Positions 45,741-57,217 are shown, counted from the first letter of the stretch. The stretch: DNA of 64,000 nt from Dipteronia dyeriana (GCA_032871835.1 CM065297.1:18764098-18828097), one strand, 5' to 3'. Made by a program: numbers and translations. Notes: generated by a model not told the origin, from the sequence alone.

Positions 45741-46882
45741 AATAATTATTTATGAACTGCAATTATTTTTCATAAAAATTTTGGAAAATTTTTAAATTGC
45801 CTCATGATTTTGGTAAATTTCATATACTTATCATAATATAAAATTGGCCCCAAATATTTTTGAAATTATAAATCAGCCCCAACACATGAAAAATTACACA
45901 TAGATACCTCAGTGTTACAATTAATTCAAACATGCCATTGAAAAATTGTAAAACAACCCATTATTATATATAATTCCAAAAGAGCCTAAGAAAATTTCAT
46001 AAAAGTCCAAAACTTTATCTAATTTACAAAAGGTGGCCGAAACCTAAATCAAACCAGAAAACCCTAGAAATCTCTTGGCTCTTCATGGCCACCATTCGTC
46101 CTTTCTCCGACGGCCACCAAAATGATGGCAACTGAGCTAGAACAACAGCGGCAACCCACCCCGTTTACCGTTAATTCTCATGGAAGATCAGTAATCGCGC
46201 GGATCTAATTAACGACGGGCATACATGTCGTCGACGGAAAAGCAACGACCAGCACCTTTGGCGACGAAATTGGGATGCCACCAATGCGTGGGTCTTCGAA
46301 AGACTACCCATATCTGGATGGGTCTGATACAGACGATCCGCTTCAGAGCGCGGGTCTGGATCACCTTTCGACCCGTTCATGGTGTGCTTGACCCGTGGGT
46401 TTGAACCTTCCACCCGTACCAATATGCTGGTCTGGATTGATTAGATGCTTTGACCCGCTCAGATCTGGTGCCACAAGGCACAAATCCATCGACTCATGTC
46501 TGATTGCGTGATCCATGATCTAATATACAATTGATTTTTATCTACCCACTAAAACACAACCATAACAACTGATTTCTAAACTTAAATCTTTTAGACATGA
46601 TTATTTATTTATTACCGGGCTTTTATGGATTCAAATCTAATATGTCATAGCATACAACCTCTTTCACACCATATTCATACCAACAGATTAGTTAAAATAA
46701 ATAAAAAACATATATTTTAATTTTTGTTGTTTAACGTATATGAGACTAATCTTTAATATAATAACATGCAAACATATATTTATCATAGCAGCAATAATTC
46801 AATCCGATGTGTAAAAAATAAATACAGATACGATATCAAAAATTGTCAACTTATGTAACAATACGATCGGTTCTGATACCAA

Positions 46883-47443
46883 TGTGGGTATTATATATAT
46901 GAATATAATTCGATCTCGTACTGTATGTATAAGTATGAATAAACACGTTCCTGAAAACGCAGCGGAAAACATCCAATTTGTAGAGTGTTAATTCTGAATC
47001 CATAATAATACGATTTCATGAAAATAAAATAAAGAAAACAATTAAAACAATTAAAACAATAAAGAGTCTTCTACTCTCTTCCCACCTTCCTCAGATTGCC
47101 TAATGGGAAGACAATTCTGTAATATGTTAATTGTGAGTGAGAGTAGGGACCCCCTATATATAGTATAACTTCCTAGAATCCTAACTCATAAAGGATTCTT
47201 AAAACCCTAATATGTTGACTAGTCCTAATAGGAAAACTAGCCCACACATATACAATAGCACATACCATATCCTACATATATTTAATGTAGTTAAGGTGCA
47301 CCGATCCCAATAAATATTGATCACATTAATAACGGGCTTTATCCGGTCATCTCTCACTTACTTAAACATTCCAATCAATTCGGTTTTTTACAAACTCAAA
47401 ATATAATGTAATATGTTGCTCACAATTTTATAAAAATCTTACA
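46883..47443 (-). repeat. 5' LTR of the leader-only copia derivative
   Basis: 561 bp. Matched by 42126-42462 (partial) and, in inverse orientation, by 51394-51910. Contains GGGGGTCCCTAC and a TATATATAG box on the minus strand. Confidence 0.8.
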
Positions 47444-47465
47444 AATAAGTGATCGATCAAGAAAC

Positions 47466-47835
47466 CTGTCGAGGCACGGGCTCGTGAGCATCCCAGAAGA
47501 CAAAAGTTTCAATGGCATTAAGGCCACCCTACTTTGCTTTCTTGATGAGATCAATCCACATCTACACATGCTAAAGTATATTAGAAAAAATAAGCAGAGT
47601 TAATAGAAGCACATAATTGAATTGTTAGAAAGTTAATTATAGCTGAGAGTAAGCACTTACATCATAAGTGCTTCTAGGGTAGTGAATGAAGCCAGATAGT
47701 ATGAGTGTCCTTTCTCCATCGATTTTGATTTTTGAGTCCCCTTCTATCAAATGTAATGTCTATAGCCAAAAAAAGTGAGCCAAACAACAACGCATCAAAG
47801 CACAACACAAGAACACAACAACTCAGCCTTGCCAT
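47466..47835 (-). pseudogene. BGAL pseudogene exons 1-2 (signal peptide and GH35 N-terminus)
   Basis: Exon 1 starts at ATG 47835. A hydrophobic Cys/Leu-rich signal peptide leads to DITFDRRGL, then a one-base insertion in an A-run shifts the frame before the conserved IKIDGERTLILSGFIHYPRS. The donor GTAAGT lies near 47660. Exon 2 (47561-47466, 96 bases) begins MWIDLIKKAK, then an in-frame TAG, then GGLNAIETFVFWDAHEPVPRQ and a GT donor. These are the usual first two GH35 segments of plant BGALs (IHYPRSTPEMW and VFWNGHEP). The donor is followed only 22 bp later by the outer end of an LTR element. Confidence 0.86.
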
Positions 47836-48881
47836 TTTTAGAAACCAATGACTTTTTGTGTGAAGCAATGAAAGCCACTCTCTGCATTTTATCGTGCATT
47901 TGAGAGGAATGAAGATAACCATGAAATTGTTAAAGATATTTATTCTAAAGCTTCTTAACTGCACTCTACTTACTCTGCCACGGAACTAGGGATGGCCAAT
48001 GGGGAAATGGGGGCTGATGTAACTCAAGCTGAAAGAATACAGGAAGAGTATCACCGGATATGTGTTCACAATAGGAAGTACCTCTATCAGTTGAGTTTCT
48101 CAGTTGGAGAAGATAATGATAATATCTACAACTGAAGCAGAATATGTGGTTGCTATAGAAGCAATCAAAGAGCTAATATGGTTATAGAGTCTGTTAACAA
48201 AATTGAGGTTCAAGCAGGTGATGAATGTGCGAAACAGTGACAGTCAGAGTGTGATACACTTGGTTAACATTTTAGAAAGAATCTGACTGACATTTTAACC
48301 AAGCATATCACGACAAAGAAACTGAAGTTGTGCGCTGTTTCAGTAGATCTTCAAGTATGAAGATAAAGGAGATGAGTGAACCATAACTATCCACTAGTCA
48401 TCGAGAAAGGAGATACAATGCCTATTCGAGTTTCAGTCTTCAAGTAGGAGATTGTTGGGTTTTGTGAAGCTAGAAACCAATCTAAGGAACAAATTCCGAT
48501 ACGTAGTGTGGTGCGGACCGCGGCGGAGACAAGGAGCCTAAGCCATGGCACACACAACGGTGGATTCTAAAAAGTTGATGTTGTGTAGACCGCGGTGTGG
48601 ACATGACACACATATCGCAGCACGAGGGGCAGTGTTTTCTAGAAGGTAATGTGCGTGTTTTCCAGAAGGTAATGTGCGATGTTTTCCAGAAGGTAATGTG
48701 TGGCATAGACCGTGGCACAGACATGTGCCTACACCGTGGTGTTCTGAGTGGTGGAATATAATCGCGGTATAAGGTGCGGGCTACAGACCGCATTTCAGAC
48801 TACGGTAATGACAAATTCTTTGTGATTGAGGAAAACTTATACGAAAAATAAAGTGCTCATGTAGGGCTTTGGCTTACCTTA

Positions 48882-49572
48882 GGTCCCGTCCTTTAAGCGT
48901 TTTTCAGTTGCTAGTTTTCAAAAATAAAAATGAAAATGAAAATGAAAACAATTCGAATTCTGAAAACGCGTCTGGTAGCAAATACTGAAAGCTGTATTTT
49001 GAAAATGAAAACGGAAAAAACGCGTCTGGTAGGTTAACCGAAAACTATCAAAAATTGAAATATCAGTTTTAGTATTTTGTTTAATATTATTACAACTATA
49101 AACAAATTGATTAAATAATGAACCAATATAATTTTTGTATTGTAGTTTTTATACAAAAGTAACACATCAAAAATTAATTCAAAAAAACATATCAAAAAAA
49201 TGAATTAATCAAAACTAAACTCTTAAATTATAAATAAATAATTATATATATAATAAAAATATAATTGTATATCTTATATTAATATATATATACATATTAT
49301 AATAATATATTAAATATTGTTACATATATTATAATTTATATTATAATATATATATATATATATATTATTTTATTTATTAAAAATTATTATATTTTTTATA
49401 TATGAAATATTATCATATTGTTATATATAATAATACATAATATATCACATTATATCATATATAAATATATAATATTTGATATTATATATATATATAATAT
49501 TATATAATATATTATATAATATTTATACATATATATTATATATAATAATATGTAATATATTATTACATTAAT

Positions 49573-49621
<49 letters not shown>

Positions 49622-49893
49622 AATATTGTTTTGTAATATTTACATAACTATAAAATATTATATATTATAATATATAATATCTTATATAATATTTATATAT
49701 ATACTCATATAATATATATTATTGTAAATATTAATTTACTAATTATGTAAATATTATAATATATAATATTTTATATGATATTTATATATAGTAATATATA
49801 TTATATATATAATATTATAATATATATATATATATATATATATTATTGTATGAATATTTTTAGTTCTAGTTGGAAATAAATTATTCTGGAATA

Positions 49894-49935
<42 letters not shown>

Positions 49936-50261
49936 AGGGGTACTTTGGTAATTTAAAAATCTTGTTCCGTTTTGTTCTAGAAATATCAAACGCATAACTG
50001 TACAATTAATAGTTTTAGATTTTTTTTAATATAAAAAAAGTGAAAAATAAAATGAAAAACAAAAACGAAAAACGAAAAACGAAAAACGAAAAACAAATAT
50101 TTTGTGTTTTTCAAATTTTTCACTTTTAACACTGGTTTTGTTTTTCAATTTTTTTTTGTTTTTCGAAAATAAAATGAAAAACGGTTAACGAACGCGTTTT
50201 CGAAAACGTTTTTGAAAAATAAAAACGAAAACGGACTGAAAAACAGCTGCATGACGGAGTC
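48882..50261. mobile_element. PIF/Harbinger-like non-autonomous element (1380 bp) inside a copia LTR
   Basis: The termini GGTCCCGTC and GACTCCGTC (complement of the right end) are flanked by TTA on each side (48879-48881, 50262-50264), the 3-bp duplication typical of PIF/Harbinger. Both subterminal zones have TTTTCATTTTCG-type and ACGCGT motifs. The interior (49200-49930) is almost pure A/T. No transposase. Comparison with the intact LTRs at 17000-17639 shows the insert precisely. A truncated relative lies at 7715-7870. Confidence 0.75.
49200..49935. repeat. Extreme A/T tract with (TA)n runs
   Basis: About 730 bp composed nearly only of A and T with many self-complementary TATATA and AATATATT stretches; long TA runs at about 49575-49617 and 49892-49932. 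Confidence 0.95.
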
Positions 50262-50542
50262 TTAGTGTTTCCATATAAATATTACTATTTCCCATTATAT
50301 TTGTGTGCGTAGAAAATAGCAAGAAAGGTTGAGAGCAATTGTATGAGAGATTGAAAGAGAGGGACAAAGAAATTGTAATCTAACTATGATAGTGGATTCA
50401 GTATGGGTGCGTTCCGTGGACATAGGTAAATTGTTGAATCACGTAAAATCTTTTCGTGTCGTTTCTTTTCTTCTTTTATTGTTTTTTATCAGCGTTTGTG
50501 ATTGTGATTTGTGTAACCTGTGATTGTTGATTTTCTACAACA

Positions 50543-50800
50543 CAAATGTAATGTCTGTAGCCGAAGAAAGTGAGCCAAACAGCAACGCAACAAAGCACAA
50601 CACAAGAACAAAACAACAGTCTTTCCATTATTAGAAACCAAATGATTTTTTTTTTTGTGAAGCAATGAAGGCCACTCTCTGCATTTTTATAGTGCAGTTG
50701 AGAGGAATGAAGATATCCAAGAAATTATTAAAGATATTGATCCTAAAGCTTCCCAATTGCATTATACTTGCTCTGCCGCAGAACCAGCTGATTGCAATGC
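50543..50800 (-). pseudogene. Second BGAL copy, 5' end only (signal peptide and upstream region)
   Basis: This matches 47745-47990 at roughly 85-90% identity: the peptide end SSATDITF, the hydrophobic signal peptide, the ATG at about 50621 and some 170 bp of upstream DNA. Relative to the other copy a two-base loss after the ATG shifts the frame, and the copy stops at the copia LTR inside exon 1. It implies a former tandem pair of BGAL genes, common in plants. No downstream exons of this copy are found in the window. Confidence 0.78.
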
Positions 50801-51393
50801 GTGTGCATAGTATCAGCAGAAGTCACTGGAAATAAATTCCAATAGCTGCCTTGATCAAAGTCAGTGAGGAAATCAGTTAGGAAATGTTAGCGTGGCATCA
50901 TCAAGTTAGTTAGGAAATACTGTTGTGGCAGCATGCAATAACTATAACACTGATTATCAGAAATCTGTTAGAGTTTGTTAGCTTATTGATGATTGTACAT
51001 ATAGATGTTCTCTTTTGTACAATTGTAATTTTTGGTATTATTCGAAGAACTTAATATAGAACAAGCTCATGAGCTCTAAAAGCCATTAATTATGTTTCTC
51101 AGTAATTTGTTAAACTCTTTTACTCATTTTATCAAACATCTACTTACATACATCAAACTACTATCCCATTACGTGATATTTTTTTTAAAAAATAAATAAA
51201 GTAAATAAATACGTATTATAACATGAGTTTATTCTATTTTGGAAGATTATAAGATGCATTTAACGGCGTTTTATTTAGTTTATAAGTGACTCAATAGAAA
51301 ATTACTTTACATATAACATGTTTATTTATGTTATGATCAGAGTATAAAATTGTAAGGTCTAGTCCTAGAAATTTTCCCAAGCCAAGTATTCAA
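50801..51393. other. Intergenic sequence with LTR-like features, no gene
   Basis: 50880-51060 has TTAGTTAGGAAAT repeats and a TGTACATATAGATGTTCTC / TTTGTACAATTG profile like a plant LTR, but no partner was found. The remainder is A/T-rich. Confidence 0.35.
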
Positions 51394-51910
51394 TGTAAGG
51401 TTCTTACAATATTGAGAGCAACATATGACGTTATATTTTATGTTTATAAAAAACCGAATTGATTGTAATGTTTAAGCAAGTGAGAGTTGACTAGATAAAA
51501 CCCGTTTGATTGTGATCAATGTTTGTTGGGCTCGGTGCACCTTAGCTACATTAAATAAATGTAAGATATGATATGGGCTATTATATATGTGTGAGCCTAG
51601 TATTCCCTTTAGGACTAGCCATCCTATTAGAGTTGAGAATCCTTTATGGGTTAGGATTCTAGGAAGTTATACTATATATAGGGGGTCCCTACTCTTACTC
51701 ATATAACGAATTACAGAATTGTCTCCCCATTAGACAATCTAAGAAAGGTGAGTAGAGAGTAGAAGACTCTCAATTGTCTTAATTATTTTCTTTGTTTTAT
51801 TTTCAGATTGGGTTTCTTGTACTATTCAATGGATTCAGAAAGTTAAGGTACGATTTCATGCTTATGTATTTAATATGAATATATATGTTTAATTACATAC
51901 AAGACTAACA
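51394..51910 (+). repeat. 5' LTR of the copia element at 51394
   Basis: 517 bp. Inverse match to 46883-47443 across most of its length, with shared GGGGGTCCCTACTC and GAAGACTCTC. Confidence 0.82.
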
Positions 51911-52649
51911 GTGGTATCAGAGCCTTTGTATTTTTACATAGGCTGAATATTAAATTCGCATTATTATTCATCTACTGTTTTTAACATGAATATGTTGAAT
52001 CCGTGAGTAAAATCTTTTGTTAGTTTGATGATTCAATCTAATGCCTGATAGGATCTACTAGTATATGATCAAGTATTTAGGATTTAGATTTAAATCAACC
52101 CTGATATGGGTATGTTCTTGACCTCGTGAAGTTTGGTTCAAATAATCAGTCACATGATCTTGTCTCTTTCTCTTGGGTCTCAACCCAGATTGCACGTTGT
52201 TTTCTTCTGTGGTTAATGTTGTGATTTCCTTCTTAGGTCAAAAATGATCGTTGGCCAGATCAGTCACGATCTCATCTCCTTCGTACCACACCCAACTCTG
52301 CTCAACGCCCAACCACACCCAGACCCGATCACCAGACCCGTCGTGCCCCCCTTCTTTGGTAAACACCACCAAACCAGCCAACCCAAAACTCGTTTTCTTG
52401 GGTCAACGCCACAGTCGACGGGTTTTTGCTCCAAACCCAGTCGACTTGAGCCGACGAACAAGGTTGGCTGTTGTTGATCTCACCCTGGCAAAGATAGATC
52501 GTCGTTGTGGCTGGTTTTGGGCCGCGATCGATCTTGATTCTTCACGGTCGTAATTAGGTCTAGATCCGGGCTTGTGGGTCTCGTTGCGCCGCCGTGTGTT
52601 GCCTTCAGGCGACAGACGAGCAGTCAAGGCGGCGGTAGACGTAGGTCTG

Positions 52650-53570
52650 GGTTTCCATGGCTTGATTTTGCTTGGGCCACCTTTTGAGAATTTGATACTC
52701 TTTAGGGATTGATTTACAATTATTTTGGGCCTTTTTATAATTTTGATAAAATTTTAGGGCTAATTTGTAATTACTAAAACTTACTGGACCAGTTTGTAAT
52801 TTCAAAATAGTTTTGGGTCCGATTTATAATTAATGAAAAGTTATGGGATCACTTTGTAATTTCTAAAAGTTTTGGGGCCAATTTATAATTATCAAAACTT
52901 ACTAGGCCAGTTTATAATTTTAATAAAATTCAGAGGACGATTTATAATTACTGAATCTTGAAGGGCATTTTTGTAATTTAACAAAATCAGGGGCAATTTT
53001 TGTAATTTCCAAAAGGGTTTTGGGAATAATTTTAATTGATAATCTTTATAATTTCGGATGATTAAGTTTCTACATAGTAGACTAATCATTAAGTTTTTAT
53101 ATTGATTATTTTATTGAAATTAATAATTTGTTTTGTATATTCTCGTGAATCAAATGGTTATGTTTTTACGTAGTGGTTAATCATTTCGATTTTGAGAATT
53201 TAGTTGGCTGACGATTATTAATTTGATAATTTTAATAATTGATTGAATACTCTCGTAAATTGGATGATTATTTTTCACGTAGTGACTAATCATTATTGAT
53301 TTTGAGATATTCGTCGGTAATCAATTATTAAATTAGAACTGTAAAGACAAAAATGCTTGTGTTAATCATCTCCGTAGGAGGGTTATCACATTTGATAAGT
53401 GATGTTCTTCTCCGTAGGAGGTTCATTATTTTGAGGTATTCATCTATAGAACTGCAATAATGGAAACTATATGTATGTTTTAATTATCTCCGTAGGAGGG
53501 TTATCACATGTGATAGGTGATGTTCTTTTCCGTAGGAGGTTCATCATCTTGAGGAATTCATTTATAGAAT
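52650..53570 (+). repeat. Leader repeat arrays of the copia element at 51394
   Basis: Three arrays in order: TTTGTAATTTC/AAAATTTTAGGG-like units of about 50 bp (52700-53040); units with TTACGTAGTGRCTAATCATT and a GATTATTAATTTGATAA spacer (53040-53335); and two units with TCTCCGTAGGAGGGTTATC and CCGTAGGAGGTTCATYAT (53365-53555). Non-coding. Confidence 0.8.
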
Positions 53571-53671
53571 GTAGTGATATTTTTCCAATCACATGTGTAA
53601 TTTTGTTTCTATAAATGTTTTGACTGTTATCTTATATGCATGAAATCCTTTGTTTTGATATTCAGTTTTCA

Positions 53672-54515
53672 ATGTCAACAATTTTGCTTCACAATTGTCT
53701 GCTGTTAAACCTTTGGATGAGACTAATTTTGAGGAATGGAAAAAGACTCTCACTGTTGTTCTAGCTCTTTGGGGGATAGACCTTTCATTACGTGAGAAGA
53801 AACCTTTTAAACTCACCGATAAGAGTACCGCTAAACAGAGGTCTTATCGAAAAGAGTGGAAAAAGTCTAATCGAAAATGTCTGATGATCATGCGTTTGTC
53901 CATTGCCAAAACTATTAAGAAGAGTATTCCAAAATGTAAGGATGCAAAGGCTTTTCTTAAAGCTATGAGTGGCAAGTTCAAGAACTGAAGCAAGGCTGAG
54001 AGGGGAAAGTATCTAAGCCAGCTGGCGATAATGGTTTATGATGGTACCAGTGATTTTCGTGAGCATATTATGAAGATGACTAATATGGCCATGAAATTAA
54101 GGGATCTGGATACCGAGATCTTTGACTCTCACCTTGTATGGAAAGTCCATGAGTCTCTTCCAAGTGAGTTTGATGTTCTAAAAACCTCTTATAATGCTCA
54201 AGAGGCTGAATGGATTTTGGTCCAATTGACTGCAATTATGGTCCAGGAGGATAGACTATTCGTAAAAGTAAGAAACAAAGTGCTCATATGGTTACTCACA
54301 ACAACAAGGGTAAGAAGAAGTTCAATGGGGTAAGAAGTTTAAACATCATAGAAAGAAAGCTAGCAAGTCTACTGGGTTTATTAAGGCTAAGGATGAAGAC
54401 ATTAAAGGCAATTGTTTCTAGTGTAGCAAGAAAGGACATATGAAAAAGGATTGCTTCAAGTTTAAGAAACACATAGAATGGCTTCATAAGCAAAAGGAAA
54501 CCAAGGGATAAAGAA
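53672..54515 (+). pseudogene. Copia gag with CCHC knuckle (broken)
   Basis: The likely original start is ATG 53672 (MSTILL), one base out of frame with the downstream SAVKPLDETNFEEWKKTLTV (from about 53698). The capsid segment runs to a stop at 53986, then 54031-54333 continues with FREHIMKMTNMAMKLRDLDT and HESLPSEFDVLKTSYNAQ. A knuckle near 54408-54465 reads NCF-stop-CSKKGHMKKDC. This is the UBN2-type gag of plant copia elements; stops make it inactive. Confidence 0.78.
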
Positions 54516-54639
54516 TTTGTGAAATAGAGAGAAGGCTTTAGTTGAGTTTATAGGAGTTGTTAGATTACTTTTAGCTTCAGGAAAGTTTTTAGATTTAGTT
54601 GATATTGCTTTTGTTCCTTCTCACAGACGTAATTTTGAT

Positions 54640-55062
54640 TTCCATTTTTTAGTTGGATATTAGTGGCTATCGTTTTGAATTCATTAATAAAGGATTTGTT
54701 CTTTATCATGGTTCTCTTCTCATTGGTTCTGGTTGTTCGTGCGATGGTTGGTATAAACTGAATTTACACTCTGATTTTGTTGGTGAATGTTCTCGTTTCG
54801 CTGATGTGATAAATTCTACCATTGGATATAAGCGCCAGAGAGAAAATTGTTCGTCCATGCTATGACATAGACGTTTAGGCCATATATTTAAAGATCGAAT
54901 CGAAAGATTAGTTAGAAATGGTATTCTTGATTCACTTGACTTTTCAGATTTTGAGTCTTATGTATTGTTTGAAGGGAAAAATGACAAGAGCTAAAAAGAA
55001 AGGTGCAACTAGAAGTCAAAATCTGTTGGAAATTATTCATACCGATATATGTGGGCTATTAT
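54640..55062 (+). pseudogene. Copia pol start: pre-integrase and integrase N-terminus, cut by insertion
   Basis: The segment 54653-54865 reads YRFEFINKGFVLYHGSLLIG and GCSCDGWYKLNLHSDF. After a stop comes RRLGHIFKDRIERLVRNGIL and then LEIIHTDICGLL, where the younger LTR begins. The zinc-binding region has lost a Cys (SYVLFEGKMT where relatives have C-x2-C). No complete protease is visible before it. Confidence 0.7.
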
Positions 55063-56482
55063 TGTTGGGGTTTATGCCCTAAAGATGTCATTTGTAAATG
55101 GATTTATGAAATAAATAAAAGAAAAAGTTCAATTCATTCTTGTTGTGTTGTTTATTTTATAACTTGTGTATACATTCAAGATTGCCAGATGTAATCTCGA
55201 ACTGTGTATATGAGTGTCATATGCGGATGGATACAGTAAGAGTCGTGCAATCTAAAGAGTTCATAGATAGCAAATAAAGCTGGGTACTTTATTTGTGGTT
55301 AATCTATAGCTGCGGTCCATTCCGTAATGTACGATGATTCTATCCTGAATCATTCATATGAGATATGGGAATGGAGGCACCTTGTATGATGTGATCATAT
55401 AGGAATGAGCCATGATCTATATGAATCTCTCACCAAGATCCGTTTACGATGAGATTCATATATATCAACTAACGATGGCAATATGTTGGTGATCTTAATC
55501 CTTAGTGTCTTATCGACTCCTTCAGGTTAGATCGTGGTCTTTGATATACCATGGGTGAGGTCGGATGCTGTTACCGATCAATATGCTTCGTATGTTGGGA
55601 TTACGGTTTGGTTTGTGGCTGGGAAGGTTTGTACACAATAGTGGAATCCACTCATTCTTGTGAGAAGTAGATGGTAGTTCCCATAAGGGTTGATTCGGGG
55701 CTTGGACAATATGAGCGCTCTTCTAGTTCCGTAAGGAAATATGATTTATTGTTCATTATAGAATCAACGGTACTTAAAGGTTATATGTAATTAGATGGGT
55801 ATAACGGAAATTATGATCCAGCTCTAATTATGAACTACAGTGGAGAATCACACCATGTGTAATAGCTATATCGATGGACACCGAGTTGTATCGGTTTGTG
55901 TAAAAGCCTACAGTTGAGAGAGTGCAGCTTCGGGTTTTTAGTGGAATAAAACCGGAGTTAATAATCAAGGAATATTAATTAAAGAGTTTAATTAATTATT
56001 TCGAGGATTATTGGAGCTCAAAATAATGTGGGTTCATTGAGTCCGCTTGCTAGCCCGATCGATTAAGGTAACAAGGGTCACTGTTAATTAATTGGATTGT
56101 CTAATTAATTGTATTTATTTGGAAATTAATTGAATAATGAGATTATTTAATTAATGAATGTTAATAGTTAAATTAATTAAATAATTAGATTATTTAATTA
56201 TATTGATAATTATGAATTATTAATTAACTATTAATTGGAGGGTGTTAGTGGATATATGGATTTAGGTGAAGATAAAATAATATGATTACTTTATTTTACT
56301 AAATCATTTATCTAAGTATTTAAATATAAGTTTAAATTTAAAATACTTATTATCACTTTTAATATATTTGATATATTTGAAAAAGATAATTAAAAGATAT
56401 ATATCAATTATAACACAAGAGATTGCATTGGATGCAAATTGGTGTGTGCACATATATAAGTGTTTGTATATGATACAAACAA

Positions 56483-56559
<77 letters not shown>

Positions 56560-56622
56560 GGTTTTAGTAGGGGCGGGAGATCAATATATACAGATATGTA
56601 TATAGATTGGCAGAGCGTGTTA

Positions 56623-56655
<33 letters not shown>

Positions 56656-57215
56656 TGGCAGAGGCGTGGGTGATATATATATTGGCACAGGCGATTTTTA
56701 TATATAGATATATATGTGTGCAAGCGTTTTTTTTTAAGATAAAGTTTTTTTGGTGTGTATCTAATACAAATGCAAAAAGAAAAAAAAAACATAATTTCTT
56801 GCATGAGATGCAATTTATGTGTGCGTAAAATCAATAAACCAAATTAAGAAGAAAGAGTTTCTTCAAGTATTTCACTACATCCTCCATTCAAGTTCCTAAG
56901 ACCATGACGCGCTCACACGCAGTTACTAGTTCCGGGAGATAGCAAAGAAGATCGAGTGGTTCAGACAAGAGCTTCCAAACGTTGGTAAGATTGGTTCAGA
57001 CAAGATCATAACGTAAAGTGAAGAAGCCTCCACACGTTGGTATGTTCTTCTGATTTTATCGATTACAATTTCCTGTGTTTACATATTGTATGTATTAGTT
57101 CCGAAAAAAATAATTACGATCCAAAGTTCACTGGTCCCAAATACAGATTATGATCTGTATAAAATTTTTGAAACATACTTCCGCTGCATGACCGAGATTG
57201 AGCGGGGTTCCAACA
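55063..57215 (+). repeat. 5' LTR (2153 bp) of the nested copia element
   Basis: Starts TGTTGGGGTTTATGCCC and ends TTCCAACA before the primer site. Contains a (TA)n run of about 44 units (56469-56558) and a second TA-rich patch (56620-56660). Open frames here are low-complexity Ile/Tyr and not genes. Confidence 0.88.
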
Positions 57216-57217
57216 AT

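Larger units (their letters stand above)
42126..47443 (-). mobile_element. Leader-only (non-autonomous) copia derivative in BGAL intron 2
   Basis: The 5' LTR (47443-46883) begins TGTAAGATTTTTATAAAA and is followed by a Met-tRNA-type primer site (46881-46869). A partial 3' LTR (42462-42126) matches 47190-46883 but lacks the other half. Between them, 42463-46868 has no gag or pol. Instead it holds long arrays of leader repeats and one GC-rich open frame (46422-46171). The LTR and leader repeats match the plus-strand copia element at 51394-55062, so this is a coding-deleted member of the same family in the opposite orientation. It begins 22 bp into the BGAL intron. Confidence 0.78.
15757..47835 (-). 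pseudogene. Beta-galactosidase (GH35, plant BGAL) pseudogene spread over 32 kb by nested insertions
   Basis: The gene can be followed on the minus strand from a signal peptide (ATG at 47835) to a C-terminal SUEL-type lectin domain (stop at 15757). At least fourteen exons are recognisable and many keep consensus GT/AG sites and splice phases. Plant BGALs are secreted enzymes that remove terminal beta-galactose from cell-wall polysaccharides. Both catalytic glutamates are still visible (exon 6 IENEFG; exon 7 WTENWTGW). Stops occur in exons 2, 6, 7, 8 and 10, frameshifts in exons 1, 9 and the C-terminal part, and a stretch before GEAWVNG is deleted. Five transposon insertions separate the exons. 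The individual blocks are listed below. Confidence 0.9.
48000..50542 (+). mobile_element. 3' end of a copia element (RNase H tail plus LTR) of the same family as 17000-23599
   Basis: The RNase H tail at about 48000-48340 reads TEAEYVVAIEAIKELIWL, closely matching the minus-strand copia at 18265-17936. Polypurine tract CAAGTAGGAGAT precedes the LTR start TGTTGGG at 48453, and the LTR ends CTACAACA at 50542. The LTR would be about 707 bp without the 1380-bp element inside it. Everything upstream of RNase H is missing. The right flank is BGAL exon 1 sequence, so the insertion was into a second BGAL copy. Confidence 0.82.
51394..55062 (+). mobile_element. Copia element, 5' part, interrupted by a younger copia element
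   Basis: The 5' LTR (51394-51910, TGTAAGG to AACA) is followed by a Met-tRNA primer site (51912-51923). The leader (51925-53670) holds a GC-rich patch (52244-52630) and the repeat arrays described separately. Gag and the start of pol follow (53672-55062). At 55063 the sequence changes to the LTR of another element in mid-integrase (HTDICGLL). The missing half should lie beyond the right edge. It is the same family as 42126-47443. Confidence 0.85.

Noticed and set aside
52244..52630. Pro/Arg-rich overlapping frames that look like a small GC-rich gene
   Set aside because: They sit between primer-binding site and gag of a copia element, and a similar GC-rich patch is in its coding-free relative at 46171-46422. 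Leader sequence is a better reading.
56304..56834. 176-residue frame on the minus strand rich in Ile and Tyr
   Set aside because: Produced by the (TA)n run within the LTR of the nested copia element.
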